The notes under the pieces are model-generated. The model was given only the letters and a program-made list of their open reading frames with translations, was not told where the DNA came from and did no database searches. DNA of 64,000 nucleotides from Utricularia gibba (taxonomy: Eukaryota; Streptophyta; Magnoliopsida; Lamiales; Lentibulariaceae), in NCBI GenBank assembly GCA_002189035.1, contig CM007991.1, forward strand, positions 2,976,001 through 3,040,000, read 5' to 3'. Of this stretch, positions 11,030 to 23,760 are shown in pieces. The translations under genes were made by a program, and so were the position numbers. Each line of letters starts with the position of its first letter. Position 1 is the first letter of the stretch.

Positions 11030-12709
11030 TCAGTCCTTGGCTGGAATATCATCATTCCGGGGCTCCCCGGAATTCGGGTTGTTCATCGCAGGGTTCAGAT
11101 CGGGAAAGTTGCGATGGTTGAGGGAATGGAGCCAGAGGGCAACAGCTCCATCCTTTTGCTCCGCAGCAGCAATGTGAGAGTAAATGTGCTTCATTTTGAA
11201 GTCCTCGGCTTCTTCAGAGTAAGCTTTCATGGAGAGTTCCTCGTGGGTACTCTTCCATTTCTGATTGTATGATGAAAAGAAGCATTCGTCCAAGTACAAC
11301 CCCACTTCGGGTGCCATGGGTACGTTTATGCTCACCTTCCTGAAATGAATATCAATGTTAGGGATGAATTGGGTAAGCAGATAGAGAAGAGGGTGCCATG
11401 TTGCTTACTGCTGGAATGCGGTTTCTAGAAGTGATTCCGGGCAAAAGTTCCTCATGACTGCAACGGCGAGGCCAATCATCTTCCGGATTTGATGGAGCAT
11501 GAAGCTCTGCCCGACGACCTCGCACTTGACGAAGTCCATCCCATCAATGGTGACTACGGGTTCCGCAGTGAATGAGATGATGTACCGGACTGCAGATGGA
11601 TCTTCGGCTTTAGTTCTGGTTGTGAAGTTATGGAAGTTGTGTGTCCCTTGGTAATACCTCAGTATTCTGTTGAACCTTTCCTTGACATCGTCTCCATAGC
11701 GAAACTCGCTCCTTTTCTCCAGAGTAGAACCGTTTTCGTGCCCCAGATCATCTTCTTTCTGATTCTCAAGGACCTCAGAGGGGATTTCTAATGGCTTCTC
11801 AAGCTCACTGTAGGCATCAGGTTCTTCAAAATCCTTTTTTTCACTTCTAGAATTGGAATTCTTTGCTTCACCGTCTTCTAAGCAACTCGGGGTGGCAGTC
11901 CTTTCTACAGTGAATGCACTTTCACTGTTCGATGAAGCACCTGAAGGAACTTCAATACTGACATTTTCTTCTCCGCTTGTCTTTTCCAAAGTCGATTCAC
12001 TTCCGGTGATCGATGAAATAGCTGAGCCATTTTGGAGAGTCCCGCTCACAGACCTGGACTCCAATGGGCGCTTCCCCATGACGCCAAAGACCTTCCTCCC
12101 TCTTTCCGAACACTCTACGCACTTAACCAGCTCATTCTCCGATCCCACGCTAGCTAAAACACTTCCTCTATCACGATGGCACGACGGATCAAGCGCGAAG
12201 ACAGGGATCAAATAAACATACCTCCTCCGATCACAAAACTTCTTCGCATTGAACGTCGGTGTGACCCTCTTGTACCCAAATACCCGAATCTGCAACGCCA
12301 AATGAGAGTTCAAACGCTGAATGAACCCCGGCGGGTCAACATAAAACCGGCCAGATACCACCTGGCCGACCGCGCTTACACCCTTATCCGTTCTCGCCGA
12401 CCGAGCCCAATCGAATCGCCTGGGGAAACCCCTGTCCTCCTCTGGAACGGCACCGGAGTGATAAAGCGCCTCCTCAAGGTCGCCTTCGATTGTTTTTGCC
12501 CCTGGATTCTTTTGCATTCCTTGGTAGCCCACGCCACAGTAAGCGAAGAAAATCGCGATCTTGCGCCGCTTGTATCTAGGCTTCCATGGAATCAAGGCCC
12601 CGTTCTCTTGAGGCTCTTCGTCGTCGGAGGTGCTCATCTTTTGCCTTTTGGAATCGGGCTGTTCCTCTTGTGGCGGTGCAGAAGATGGTGGCGCTGGCAA
12701 ATCTGCCAT
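11030..12709 (-). CDS. PUS1: tRNA pseudouridine synthase, TruA/PUS1 family
   Basis: Isomerises specific uridines in tRNA (and possibly other RNAs) to pseudouridine. Two exons, 11409-12709 and 11030-11339, about 537 residues. The N-terminus is basic (KRQK, YKRRK), suggesting nuclear import. The catalytic loop is visible as [14 protein letters not shown], whose Asp is the nucleophile. Other family stretches are [38 protein letters not shown] and [20 protein letters not shown] long acidic, serine-rich insert (roughly residues 220-330) lies between the two halves of the catalytic domain, as in eukaryotic PUS1. No frame break is seen here. A telo-box-like AAACCCTA lies just upstream (about 12758), common for plant translation and RNA genes. 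Confidence 0.92.
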
Positions 12710-13960
12710 GGGGAAAATCCAGAGTTTTGTCCTGAGTTTCCCCTCTCAAAACAACCAAAACCCTAGAATTGGTTGATCCAGAAGCTGAGTTGTACGTTGT
12801 GCTGTCCTGATTTTCCGAAAATTTCCAATATTTCGGGAATATCACGTGCTATCCATGTGGGGCCACCCCAATATCCAGCCAACCCGCGATGACTTGTCAC
12901 TAACAAATTTATTCCCCCCTTTTTGAAATATATTATATTTAATATATTTTTTTTAAAAAAGGGGGTGCTTCCTGTACGGTCGCTACGCCATGTCGCCGCC
13001 GGCCATTTCTTCTTCCTCAATCAGCTCTGACGCCGTCCGTCCACCGGAGGTGGGTGTTTACAAAGCAAGAAACCCTAGCTGGAGTCTTCATCCCAAGCTC
13101 AACCAAGATGAGGAAATGATGGATACAGAAGAAGATGTCTGAGGGCTGAGATACGAATGAAATAGGCCTGTGAATTTCAAGACGCTTAACTACTACTGAA
13201 AGTAGAAAAAAAAGTGCTGAGAATCAATCATTCTCCCACCCCAGGCCGAATGCGAATGCGAATGCGATGTAGCATTAACAGCGTTTGTTGGGAGGTGGCT
13301 TTCGAGCAGTAAATATGAAAAGGGAGGTGTTCCATTCCAACCATCACAACCCCACTCTCTCATTATTCATTGTCTAACAAAAATGAATGTATCAGCTCCG
13401 TTTTGGTGAGAACCATGAGAGATACTGAGGCAGGACATAACTGGTTTGTCCATGTGGTTTAGGTAGTAGTGTAACTCAGAATCCATCTGATGTTGAATTT
13501 CGACATGAACAACCCCCGTTTCATCTGGAAAAATCAATCCTGGGCTTGTCGGATGTAATTCATGCCTTCAAATTGTAATGAGAAACTGTATATGGGAAGT
13601 TGCATCTGCGATTCAACCTAAAGGAATCACAAAGAGTAGGTATGAGTAATTCTTTTGAAGTTTCCACGGTGGTAAATGGTAGGTAATTCATTTGCATTTA
13701 ATTTCTGTTGCTGCCCTGGTGCACTGTTATTGTTATTATTATTGTTATTATTTGCTGTTGCAGTTGATAAATACCATACCATCTGTCTGTCCTTGCTGCC
13801 TGCAACTTCTAGTGCTCTCATCTTAATCTCCATGAGAGCACTTTTTCGCTCCTCCCCTTCCACTTCCAGCCCTCCCTCATCTTGCATGAGGAAGAAGTAG
13901 AAAGTAGCCAGCAGCCAGCCCCCCTCCCTTGCTGTGGGTAATTTTGATGGTTGGTTTCTC
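12710..13960. other. Promoter of PUS1 and 5' part of the MIR394 locus
   Basis: No coding gene found. It holds an AT-rich stretch near 12900-12960, a second AAACCCTAG at about 13070, and short trinucleotide-rich tracts around 13730-13750. The plus strand after about 13050 is a candidate for the MIR394 primary transcript and its promoter, but no transcription start can be fixed. Confidence 0.4.
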
Positions 13961-13964
13961 AAAG

Positions 13965-14080
13965 GGGTTTCTGCAGAGTTCATTGGCATTCTGTCCACCT
14001 CCTCCTGCTGGATTCAAGCTTCTTGTAAGCTTCCCTTTAGGGAGGAGGTGGGCATACTGCCAACTGATCCTTGTAAGTTC
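13965..14080 (+). ncRNA. MIR394: MIR394 precursor hairpin
   Basis: The conserved plant microRNA miR394 occurs exactly at 13983-14002 (starts TTGGCATTCTG, ends CCACCTCC). The opposite arm at 14046-14066 starts AGGTGGGCATACTGCC and pairs with it as the known star strand does. The short loop between the arms (about 43 bases) includes a small stem itself. In other plants miR394 represses LCR, an F-box gene, and moves from the epidermis to keep stem cells competent in the shoot meristem. The surrounding 13.0-15.0 kb has no protein gene, as expected for a stand-alone MIR locus. I checked by eye for the complementary target site in the F-box gene at 39.6-40.7 kb and did not see it. Confidence 0.93.
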
Positions 14081-15546
14081 CCCTTTGCGAAACCCCCTGA
14101 AAAGGCGTATCTTCTTCTAGGTTTTCCAATAAGAGACGAAGGGTTAAAAGGCAACAGAGCTGTTGCTGGTTTTCTTTCTTCTTCTTTTCAACCAAGCTGC
14201 ATTCCCTTTTCACTTCTGTAAGTATGATGGAAGTTGCAGGAGCATGGAGTCCTCGGGAGGCAGTTTAGGGTCTGAGTGGAGAAGAAAGGAAAAGCTTCAT
14301 TGAAAGCTCCAAAGAAGGAAGACAGCAAACTTACTAGGGCTTGCAGAGGAGAAAAGAGATGCTAAAGCTTCCCTTGCTCATCATTCACAATTCTGACACC
14401 TGCCTCATTGCTTCTGGTAATACCTTTACCATACACACATACCAATTGCCTGCTGCCTACCTTTTGCTCCTCTTCTCCTTTCAACTACCAAGTACCTAGT
14501 TGTGCTGTAACACACTCTCCTCAAACCAAAGAAGCACACAGTTCACTGATCACGCCATGATGCTTAAGCATGCAGCAGCATTAAGAGCAGGAGCTGGGGG
14601 GAGTGAAAGAATCAGGAGCAAAGTGAAAGCGGGGTGGGTGAAACACAAAATCACTGTCGGCATGGAGGGAGGATGGAGACCCTGAGAGGAGATTGGATGT
14701 GGTAGAAACTGGGGGAACTGGGAGCGGTAAAAAGAAGAAAAGAAAGTGTTCCATTATTATTGATGGCGTTCATGATGATACCCCCCACTTCGACGCTCGC
14801 CTTTCCCCCAGTCAAACGTTGCATGAATATTCATTGTCTTTTTCATCGCCCCACTGTCCGAATTCAAATTCTGAATATGATGAAATGAATACCTTGTTGT
14901 GTACCAGCCGACAACATGGGATAGCACATGGGAATCTCAACCACTCTAAATTTCCTTTCTTTAAATTATTATTACATCAAATTCTGAGTCCATCGCTGAA
15001 ACTAAGAACTGGCGTCACGGGTGTAAGAGATCAAACCTACGCAGGCTGAACGGAGAATGCCGGTGCCACGCCGCCAACCGCCATCCTCCTCCGCAAAAGG
15101 AATGTCACAGGAATCATGAAACTCGCCGGTAACTCCATGATGATGGATTTCTGCTTCTGCACAAATCCGGCCACATACCTATTATAACAAATAAGCTCAT
15201 ATGTTAAAATGAGATTAATATATAATAGATTATGAATCATATGTAATTGATTGAATCTAATTTTTTCTTATGATCTATATTTATTATGTATTTGAACTAA
15301 ACGTTTATTGTAATTTTTTATATCGAATCTTAAATTCAAACAATGACAATCTCGAAAACGCCTCCATGAGGCTAAGCCCTATCCCTGGAAAGGATACTCT
15401 ACAATTGGACTAAGGCATGAATACAGTTAATGGATAGATCCCCGACACGTGGCCCAATAGCAACCTATGGGCCGAAACAATTATGACCGCTTCCGGCCTA
15501 TTAAATTGCAGTTCACAAGCCCTAGAAGGAAACAAGGAATCAGGCT
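14081..15546. other. 3' flank of MIR394, no gene seen
   Basis: About 1.4 kb with only short open frames of skewed composition. It probably includes the rest of the MIR394 primary transcript, then an AT-rich stretch around 15180-15340 and the 3' flank of the DUF241 gene. Confidence 0.4.
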
Positions 15547-16430
15547 CTATATTTGTGTGACGGCATTCAGGAGAGAGACTCTGGTGTTGATCAAACTCCT
15601 CAGCGCCATGTCCACAGACGCTTGAACCTCCGTCATTCGGTCCTCCATTTCCAGCATTTTCTTCGACGCCATTTTTACCTCGTCGTCGGACCTCACGTTC
15701 ACCATCTCCAGATTCAGTTCGTTGAATTCCTTGATTCCTTGTTCGCGCATTGCATTCTTCTTCAGAATTTGCCGCAGGGGCTGTTTTTGGCTCCGGAACG
15801 CTGATGAATTACAGATCCCTTCGAATATGGTTTCCGAAGTTGATGCGGTTACCTTGATCACATCGTTTATAGCCTCAATCAGCTCCTCCGCGTATGAATT
15901 CGGCGTCCCTGGGGCGATGATATTCCTACGGGAGCGAGATTGGACCGAAGTCGGCCGATTTCCTTAGCGATTTTGTTCAGATTCTTGGAAGAAGCTGCGA
16001 TTCTCTTTGAATCGTCCTTTCGCCTTAGGGTAATTTGCGCGGCGCAGTGTTCCTCTTTCAGGCTGAGAAACAGGGACTGAAACGTGGAGTAAACGTCGAC
16101 GAACCGGAGAAACTCTTGCAGGAGCTTCTCGATCAAGCAAGCGCAGGCGCCGCCGCGGAGAGTCTCGCGCGTCTGAGTTAAATGAAGGAGATCGTCGAGC
16201 GAGTCATGGACAGCCTTGAGCTGGCTCAAGCCGTCGCATATCCATGCGGCGGATCTGGAACCGGATCCCCATGACACAAGGTCCGCGATTCCCTCCCTGA
16301 GCTGTGAAACAATAGGGCGCGAACAGCAAGGAAGGCTGGTGGATCTGACGTGGACACTTTTCCGGTGGTCCACTGTAGCCCTCGTCTGGCGATTAGGGAG
16401 TGAGAAGGATCGTCGGAAACCGCTCACCAT
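15547..16430 (-). CDS. DUF241/ROH1-like protein, frame broken once
   Basis: Plant-specific coiled-coil protein of the DUF241 family, normally encoded by a single exon of about 280-300 residues; some relatives bind exocyst subunits, but the function of most is unknown. The start at 16430 gives MVSGFRRSFSLPNRQ and then the family marker HVRSTSLPCCSRPIVSQLRE. Next come LSQLKAVHDSLDDLLHLTQT, RETLRGG and a helical region to KEIGRLRSNL. The frame is then lost at the G3 run 15930-15932. With one added base it continues IIAPGTPNSYAEELIEAIND and VIKVTASTSETIFEGI to a C-terminal coiled coil ending at 15547. The shift is most likely an assembly error, because both halves are conserved and unbroken. Confidence 0.85.
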
Positions 16431-16512
16431 TCTTGAAGAGATCGATCGGTATCCTGTTGGTAGTTGATTCCGGAGTATGTATGATGTAACTGATCGTGGA
16501 ACCGATGAGATC

Positions 16513-16526
16513 ACACATATATATAT
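16513..16526 (-). promoter_or_regulatory. TATA box of the DUF241 gene
   Basis: A TATATATATA tract about 85 bases upstream of the DUF241 start codon, preceded by a CT-rich run, in the right place and orientation for a core promoter. Confidence 0.5.
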
Positions 16527-16534
16527 AGAGAGAG

Positions 16535-17158
16535 ACAGATGGGCCGCACGAGGGGTGGAGGCCCACCGTGAGGTGTCCGTATGCGGGATGCATGGGTAAG
16601 AGGCCCGCAATGATAGGGCCGCACGTGGGGAGTCCCACAAACCCATCTGTCATAATGAGAGCACCTGCGTGGACGGCTGGGATGAGACCACGTCTGAGCT
16701 TACACACGTGGCGACCTCCGGTACCGTGAATATTTTTTAAAAAATGAATAAAAGGGAAATAAGAGTGATGGTCATTAATAAGGCCCCATGTTCATGATGC
16801 TGGCAGCTCATCTCCAGGTAGTCAACCAGCTCCGGTGGGCTCGAGTGGTGATTAGCATTCAATGTATGTCTCAGTGGCGCTGAGGTTAGCTACTGGTTTA
16901 GCAGCCGCAGCGTTCGCAGTGAGCCTACAGTAATGAACAATGTAATGAGTTCCTTCCCAACAGAGATCTATTCCGTTCTGTTTTCATGTTCAAAATGGGA
17001 TACACAGGACTGTATGGAAGATTTTGGATTTGGAACACAAGTGTGGCACCAAGAAGGGATTTATGGCAGGTAGAGATGAGCACTCCTCAGCCTCGGCTCC
17101 GCCCGGGTAGAGTGACATTGGTTTCTTAGGAGGGGAACTCTGGCTTAGGAGATGGCTC
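16535..17158. other. Intergenic, DUF241 upstream and DWA2 3' flank
   Basis: About 620 bases with no coding frame. It contains a short A/T run near 16735-16750 and otherwise mixed sequence. Confidence 0.45.
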
Positions 17159-19665
17159 TCATCTTCGATATAGATAAGGTTTCACCGATTCCACGACCAC
17201 CTGCCCAGGAAGACGTTTTTGGTATCACTGTATGGAAGGTGCAAGGGGAAAAAGAACACATAACAGCAAGCGGAGAAGGGGGCGGCTGGCTTTCATTACT
17301 TACCCTGCCATCATATGACAATGATGCGAACATCCATGGTTCTCGCGAGCTCCAGGTAATTCCTGAGTAAAGTGTGCTGCTGGTTACAGTTGCCTCAAGA
17401 AGTGAGGGCAGGATGGGAAATGGAGGAAGGAAGAATTACCATAAACACTATCTTCATAATCATTGTAGGAGTTGAGCAAGGGTTCTGCTGGCCTAGTTTG
17501 CGAATCGATTCTGCATGTTGGCATACTCAGCAAATTGCTTGATCTAACACATGATTAAAAAAGAAAAGAAAAGCTAGTAGTGACCACCTGTCTGATGCGG
17601 AGTCACCGCTGCTTGGCAGAGCAAACCACAAATTTACAGCAGAGTCGGTTCCAGCACTCTACAAAAACGAGCATCAAAATATTAATGAGCTCTACAAATG
17701 CAAATCGAAGCTCTATAACATTCTCATACAAATAGCAGTGAGAGGATTACGCTTGAAAGGACTTACCAAAATCAGACCCTCGAATTCGGGATTGCATTTA
17801 ACAGTCCATGTCCTGCGGGAGGCATACACTTTCTGAAAATTCACTTATCAAGGAATAAAACTCAATGATCTTAAACTGCCTACCAGTGAAGATGCCCTGG
17901 AAGGTCGGAAACCGGAAATTTCAACTTTCTCAAGTCCCATATATGAATGCCAGAATCATCCTCAGCAGTTACCTGTGATATAACGAATTTTTCAACAAAA
18001 CAGATCATGTAGATGATGGGAGATTTTTGTTATTTTTTTATGAAAAGATAACTTATATCCAATTTGGGGACACACTCATTAAGCATCAACATCATTTCAA
18101 AAGCTGCGGTAGACAGTAAAATGTAGAAAAGAATGGAGACAGCGTAACACATACTGAAATTGACAGATATTGTTGCATCGGAGTATCCAGGAGTATTTAA
18201 ACCATCAAAGAAGAAATTAAAAAGAACAAAGAAACAATTCAATGAGAAATGAAATGCAGCAGCATTGCAGCATACTTACAAGCAAGTGTCTATTTTTCAT
18301 GTCGTAGTCCACATTGCGAGCATGTGCATGCAAAATTGAATCGGTTTTCCTGAAAAGATACATTGTGTTCGTGACAGATGCATATTCCAATATTGAGATA
18401 TCAATGATGCCTTAAAAAATAAGTCATCTCCCACACAAGGGAAGGTAATCCATTAAATAAAACATACTTCATTGTTCTCAAATCCCAAATCTGAACCGAT
18501 GAATCACATGTTAGTGCAACAGCATTTGTATCATGCGGATCCCACGCTCCTCCTGTTAAACAGTGGTGCATACCCACTGATTCATGTGACTGCAGCTGGA
18601 AGATTTCAAGCAAATATTGGAAAAAGAGGATGAGAGTCCATAACGTAAATTCAAAAGGAGGAGCAGAATCAGATGACGTGGTGATGGCAATATAAGATGC
18701 ATAAATATGGTGGTAAAGGCCCTTATGTTGGTAAATTATCATTACCTATACCTGAGCAGTCTTCTTTGAGGTATCCAAGCCCCAAACATATAAGCTCTGG
18801 TCATCGATGCTAACAAGCTTGTCGTGTCTTCCAGTAGGCCACCATAGAACGCTAAAAGGAAACACAGTACAATTTTACACATAATGACTTCAGAGAACAA
18901 CATCAGCAATTCAACATATAATCATGCGCACCATCTTATCTTGCGAGTGTGCCCATCCAGCGAAGCAACATTCTCTAGTTGTGGAGAATTCAGCTGTCCA
19001 TACAACTCAGGGATTTGCCAAACTGCTGCCCCATATGTTTCCCCTTCAAATAAGAATACGAAAAGGTAGCTTCAAATCCAACCAAATTATTGGGATAATT
19101 CATAAGAGACTCATTTGAAAGTTCTATTGATTTAGTTCCTTCCAAATCAGACCTAGCTACACCAAACCATAACAATAACCGAAGAAATAATATGATTTAA
19201 GCCTGCGTATCTGGAAAGAAAAGACTTCGCAAAATACCTGAAGAGAACACCGTGGAGAAAATCCGCTGATCGAACGGACAAGAGGCTAGATCCCATATTT
19301 CGTTGGGGTGCGGAAACAAACCCTCGCAAATCAGTTCAGTTGCATCTGAAGAAACCCTAATCAAATGCACCTGCAACACCGATAGTACTATATTACGGTC
19401 AACTAAATGGCCTAAATTAGGAGATGCAAAATGGAACTCCAGGCGACCTCGTTTTCGTCTCTAATGGAGAGAGTACCAGCAAGGAAAGATGTGTGATCCG
19501 TATCTGCCTTAACATCGGCAATGCATCTCGCCTGGCCAACCAAATCAAATTCAGATAACAAGCTCCATCCTAGCATAAACTTACCGTTCACGAATCAGTG
19601 CAGCCTGGAGAATCACCCACCTGGTACTTCAGACCATAGCCGATTCCCGACGATCCAATTTGCAT
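17159..19665 (-). CDS. DWA2: DWA2/EIPR1-type WD40 repeat protein
   Basis: WD40 protein homologous to animal EIPR1/TSSC1 (EARP/GARP tethering partner) and to Arabidopsis DWA2, a DDB1-binding factor that dampens abscisic acid signalling. About eleven short exons; those fixed by eye are 19621-19665, 19448-19531, 19238-19370, 17440-17510, 17304-17362 and 17159-17200. It begins MQIGSSGIGYGLKYQ, then ARCIADVKADTDHTSFLAGT and LFPHPNEIWDLASCPFDQRI. Later blades show GGAWDPHD, SSVQIWDLRTMK, SGIHIWDLRKLK, SAGTDSAVNLW and EDSVYGITWSSREPW. It ends MFASLSYDGRVVVESVKPY-LYRR. The WDLR tetrapeptides fit the DDB1-binding DWD box. All exons can be joined in frame, so this gene looks intact. Confidence 0.92.
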
Positions 19666-20104
19666 GCTTACTAGTGGCTGATTCCCGACGAATCGTACTG
19701 TAAACCTCAAGCACAGGCGTAGTTCAACGCCCCTGTCTCAAGAACTCAATCGTCTTCACTTTTTCATTTTCTTGGTGTTTCCATATTTATTGGTTTATAA
19801 ATATTATTAGTAAACCGTATAAAAAAATAAATAACCATTTATTATTTATTTTATTTTCTTTGAGCACCCACACAACAGACATCCCATCAGTTTCCGACAT
19901 GAAATGAAATATTCATCTTCTTCAATGGAAAGCCACTCCTCGTCTGCCGGAATTTCAGGTGAAGGTACCTCGTCTGTGTTGAATACGCACAGCCCAGCAG
20001 TCCCTCGCGCGTTTTCATTCTGGGTTCCATCATCCACAATCTTCATGTTGTGGGGCTATATGCAAAGGAAGATCATCAGGGAGTGGTCGCAGCGGCTTCT
20101 ACAT
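19666..20104. other. AT-rich spacer between two minus-strand genes
   Basis: About 440 bases: DWA2 promoter, an A/T-rich block at 19750-19860 and the likely 3' untranslated region of the O-fucosyltransferase gene. The small open frames here have no family features. Confidence 0.45.
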
Positions 20105-22877
20105 TCAGTCGGAAAACAGATCGTCCAACTCCAGCTCCTCGGTGGTTCCCTTTTTCTCCGGCAAAACGGCTGTGTCGTCTTCGTCTTCAGGCTCCGACCA
20201 CTCCATTTCATCGCTTGTGTTGTGATTGCCGCGATGCGTGGCCACGGAGTCTATGGTTGGAGAATGTCCACCACCGGACACTGTCTGAACTCCATCAGTC
20301 GTCTCTGATTTTGGATGGATATCCTGTTCACAAATGCAGGAAGCCGGGTTCTCGTGGAAGGCACCACGCCCTGGCTTCACCTCCATAGGCTCTCCCATAA
20401 ACCCCTTCTGAAATGTGGGCACAAGTGAGGCGAATGCTTCCCATGTCATGTTTTTCCGGTTTAGGAAGAGCTTGTAGAGTTTCTTGGCGTTGGGACGGAT
20501 AGTGGGCTTGTGACCGAAGTATCGCCTGCAGTAGCAACAGAGACAGAGCAGCACCTGATGAACCAGTGAATGGCATCACACCAAACAGAGATGCTGAACA
20601 TTTTACTACCTTCTTCCAGCCAAAATCCTTGCCATATTTCCGTTGTTATTTGTGACAAAGACATCGCTCTTATCGCAGACGACGAAGTCTAGAGCAGCCA
20701 TCCGGGAAGAGAAGGAAGAGAAAGGTTCCAGTTCCTCCTGCTCTGCAAGGGTATCCTTCGAATAGAAGTGAGGGAAGAGTGCCTTCAAAGGAGCTAGTGT
20801 CGCTTCCCCGCCATACACTTCTCCAGAAGCCACGTAAATGTGTGTATCCCTGTCGTATCCCAGTGCTCTCAGCAAGAGCCCCACTTCCTCTGGAGTAAGA
20901 GGGCACCTTCCTTGCCTTCTCTCCCTCTCAGGATTTGGATTCTGAGATTGAAATCGATGGAAATCATAAGAATCTAGGAAAAGAATGCGCAGTTCAGTGA
21001 TATCAAATACAGCTCCAATTCAAAAGCAGCATGCTTTGGGAAAACTGAACTCAAGGACCGCTAGCAATCCCAAAAAATGGCAAGGAGTCCTTGCTTCCAT
21101 CTTAAAGTTCATGCTTGCCATGTTTATGATGGTAAAAGTTCATTCTAAAGAGCATTGTTACTGGTAAATTACATGTAAAGTCTTCCATCTTCGCCGAATC
21201 TTAGCCAAGTCCCTCCTTTCTTGATCTCCTCCACCATAATAGCACCCTGAGAATGCAAGCATATCTGGTTCAAACCTGTGGGCAGCAGCCATGCAAAATA
21301 TTTGGTTCAGCAAACTATAAAGAACTCAATTCAGTGACTGGAAAAAGGCTAAACTTGGTCATCATCACACAGAAGAGGGAAGTTAATGGCCAGGGGACCA
21401 TTAGGATCACCTTAGATGAAGGGCTACATAATGGTTGCTCCTCATCCTCATCCTCTGGACCAATTTCGCGCCCATATCAAGAATGGGGTCAGTGAACTTT
21501 AGTGCATGATAGTTAACTCTACACCTAAGCTTCTGAAGATCTTCATCCAACCTATTTGAAAGCCTGTAGTCGAATTTCGTCAACTCAATAGCCTGTGCAA
21601 TGAATAACTCTCATTATGGCATGGAAAAGAACCAAGAAATTTGCAGCCTGTGTGTCACTAGCTGTAAATTACCAGACTTTCAACTCTTCCTGCGATGAAC
21701 TTGCAGGAACACCTTCACTTACATGCTTTTTTGCGAGTACAGGCACTAAACGGTTGATATAGCAGTTTTCATTGCACTTTCTTGGAACGCGCATCCTATA
21801 TGGAATCCATTCTTGGCCTCTTCTTTGTGGGAGATGTTTTATGACTTTGACATCGTTCTTCAGATGGGATATAAACCAATCAAGGTCAAAAATCTCTGAA
21901 AATTGGCTGCAAAAGCGAGCATATCAATGAAAAGAGAGTAACTACAAAGACACGAATTTGGAAAAGCATCTGATGCTCCCACCTCACGTCATTCCAATAT
22001 GACTTCTCATCCAGTTTTGGAATAACGAGGGTAGCATTCAATATGCGAGCAGCAACTACAGCGTCAATAATCTATACGGCAGGAAATATCAAGTGCGAAC
22101 TTTCAGCCACTCAGTATGACAAGAAACAATAGATTGTCCCTCAGTAATTCTCCTACTTCAAGTAGAATGAAAGAGAATACAGGTATATTACCCCAATTCT
22201 TTGCTGGTTCAAGCCACCGCTGGTTGCGATCGACAGGTAACGGTTAGGATTTGTCACAGCATCAGCTTCTGCCAGTCACAAAACAAGTAAATCCATCAGA
22301 GAAATTAATGAGGCAAAAAAAACAAGGGTGGAGGCTCGGCATCATCCATAGTTCAATAAAAAATGAATACAAACTTGCGAAAGTGCTACTGCTGTTGCTG
22401 CATCCGTGATAAAATCTTGCGTACTTGCTGCTCCAGAGATCACGATGATGCACCCTTTCAGCATTCTGGATCTCAACAGAATTAGCATGCTATTTAGAGA
22501 TTCAACCAAAACAACACGAAACTACAGAAGACAAGAAACCTAAGAAGAACACGAAAAAAGATCGTTTTTCCGAGGACACACCACCCCGGTAGTGCACATG
22601 AACACGTAACAATCTCATAAACCAAGCGCTAAATCGGGAGAAGTGCAAGGAATTATCGACCATAACATACCGTATGTCTGAGATTCAGAGGTTCTCGAAC
22701 GAGATGAACATGATCATCGACAAGAGGGGTAGGCGCAAGGAAGTAAAGGACACCGAATAGAAAGAGAATAACAGCCGAAGCCGCGGAAGTGCTATGAATA
22801 AGCCGGTAAGGGTTATAAGGACGCCTCCGCGAAAATCCTATACCGAAACGACGGCGAGCGGCGGGTGCAGACACCAT
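20105..22877 (-). CDS. Protein O-fucosyltransferase family protein
   Basis: Type II Golgi/ER glycosyltransferase of the plant O-fucosyltransferase family; members are linked to cell-wall and glycan synthesis, but the acceptor here is unknown. First exon 22671-22877 gives a basic tail, a transmembrane anchor around AVILFLFGVLYFLAP and a stem. Later exons carry NPNRYLSIATSGGLNQQR, IIDAVVAARILNATLVIPKL, FDLDWFISHLKNDV, RFEPDMLAFSGCYYGGG, RCPLTPEEVGLLLRALGY, YVASGEVYGGEATLAPLKA, SSRMAALDFVVCDKSDVFV and TNNNGNMARILAGRRRYFGH, all family hallmarks. The last exon (20105-20525) has KGFMGEPMEVKPGRGAFHEN and a cysteine pair, then an acidic tail ending DDLFSD. Roughly ten exons; the internal edges were not all fixed. 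Confidence 0.92.
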
Positions 22878-23760
22878 TTCAAGATAACCCTGATGGTGTC
22901 GTCCTCAAGAAATCAGAGTCAAACCAAAAACAGATTTTTTCCTTTCAAGCATTGTCCCTTTCCCCCCAGGGAGGGAAGAAACCATCCTTTTTGGAGCTTT
23001 ACGCTTGTCCCATTCTGAGAAACGACACCGCCCCCTGAAACAAAGGGTGGAGTTAGCACTCCCCTGAAAAAGAACAAATGAGGGAGGGACTGCAGGAGGA
23101 ACTCAGCAACGGGGAGTGCGTGTTACAAGGCTGTTAAATTGGAATAAGGTGAGGCTGGGACTGGCCGGAAATCACTGAAAAAAAAAAAAAAAAAGATTCC
23201 TCCCTTTGCCTCGATTCACAAGCAGCCCAAGATCCATGCTGACTGTTACAACCCGCGTAATTCCAGGCCATCATCTTCCCTTCCCTTCCCCTCCCCAACG
23301 TCATCCATAACTGTACCTTGCTTTTCCCTCCTGCTTATTCATATTCATTTATTCATTTTCAACGGAAGCACAAAGGCTACGAGCATATTTTTAATTACCT
23401 AATAAATCATGTTTGAATTTTTTTTATTTATTGCTTTCCTTTATTTTACACTTAAATATAATATTCTCATTTATTTCAACATGTGTTAATTTTATTCTGA
23501 AATTCAAGATTTTTTTTTTAATTTTTCATTTAAAAAATTGTATTATTATGTTAATAAAAAAGTATTTTTTGTGTATATTTTGGTGGAAATATGAAATAAG
23601 ACAATGGGGGTGGTGATGCAAGCTTACTAAGGATGTGTGAATTGGAAGGTGGATGGGTTGGCGAAACAGGGTCCGCACAATTGGCCAGTGCTGAAGCTGT
23701 CCGCTACTTGAGTTCAGATTAGGCGTTTCTCTGCATAAGATAAGAAACGAGAAGCCGGAG
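22878..23760. other. Divergent promoter region, O-fucosyltransferase and OHP2
   Basis: About 880 bases between divergent starts. It includes an 18-base poly-A tract at 23177-23194 and a T-rich stretch at 23400-23590. No gene or RNA was recognised. Confidence 0.5.

Noticed and set aside
11853-12766. Plus-strand open frames opposite the pseudouridine synthase
   Set aside because: Antisense shadows of a clearly conserved minus-strand coding exon.
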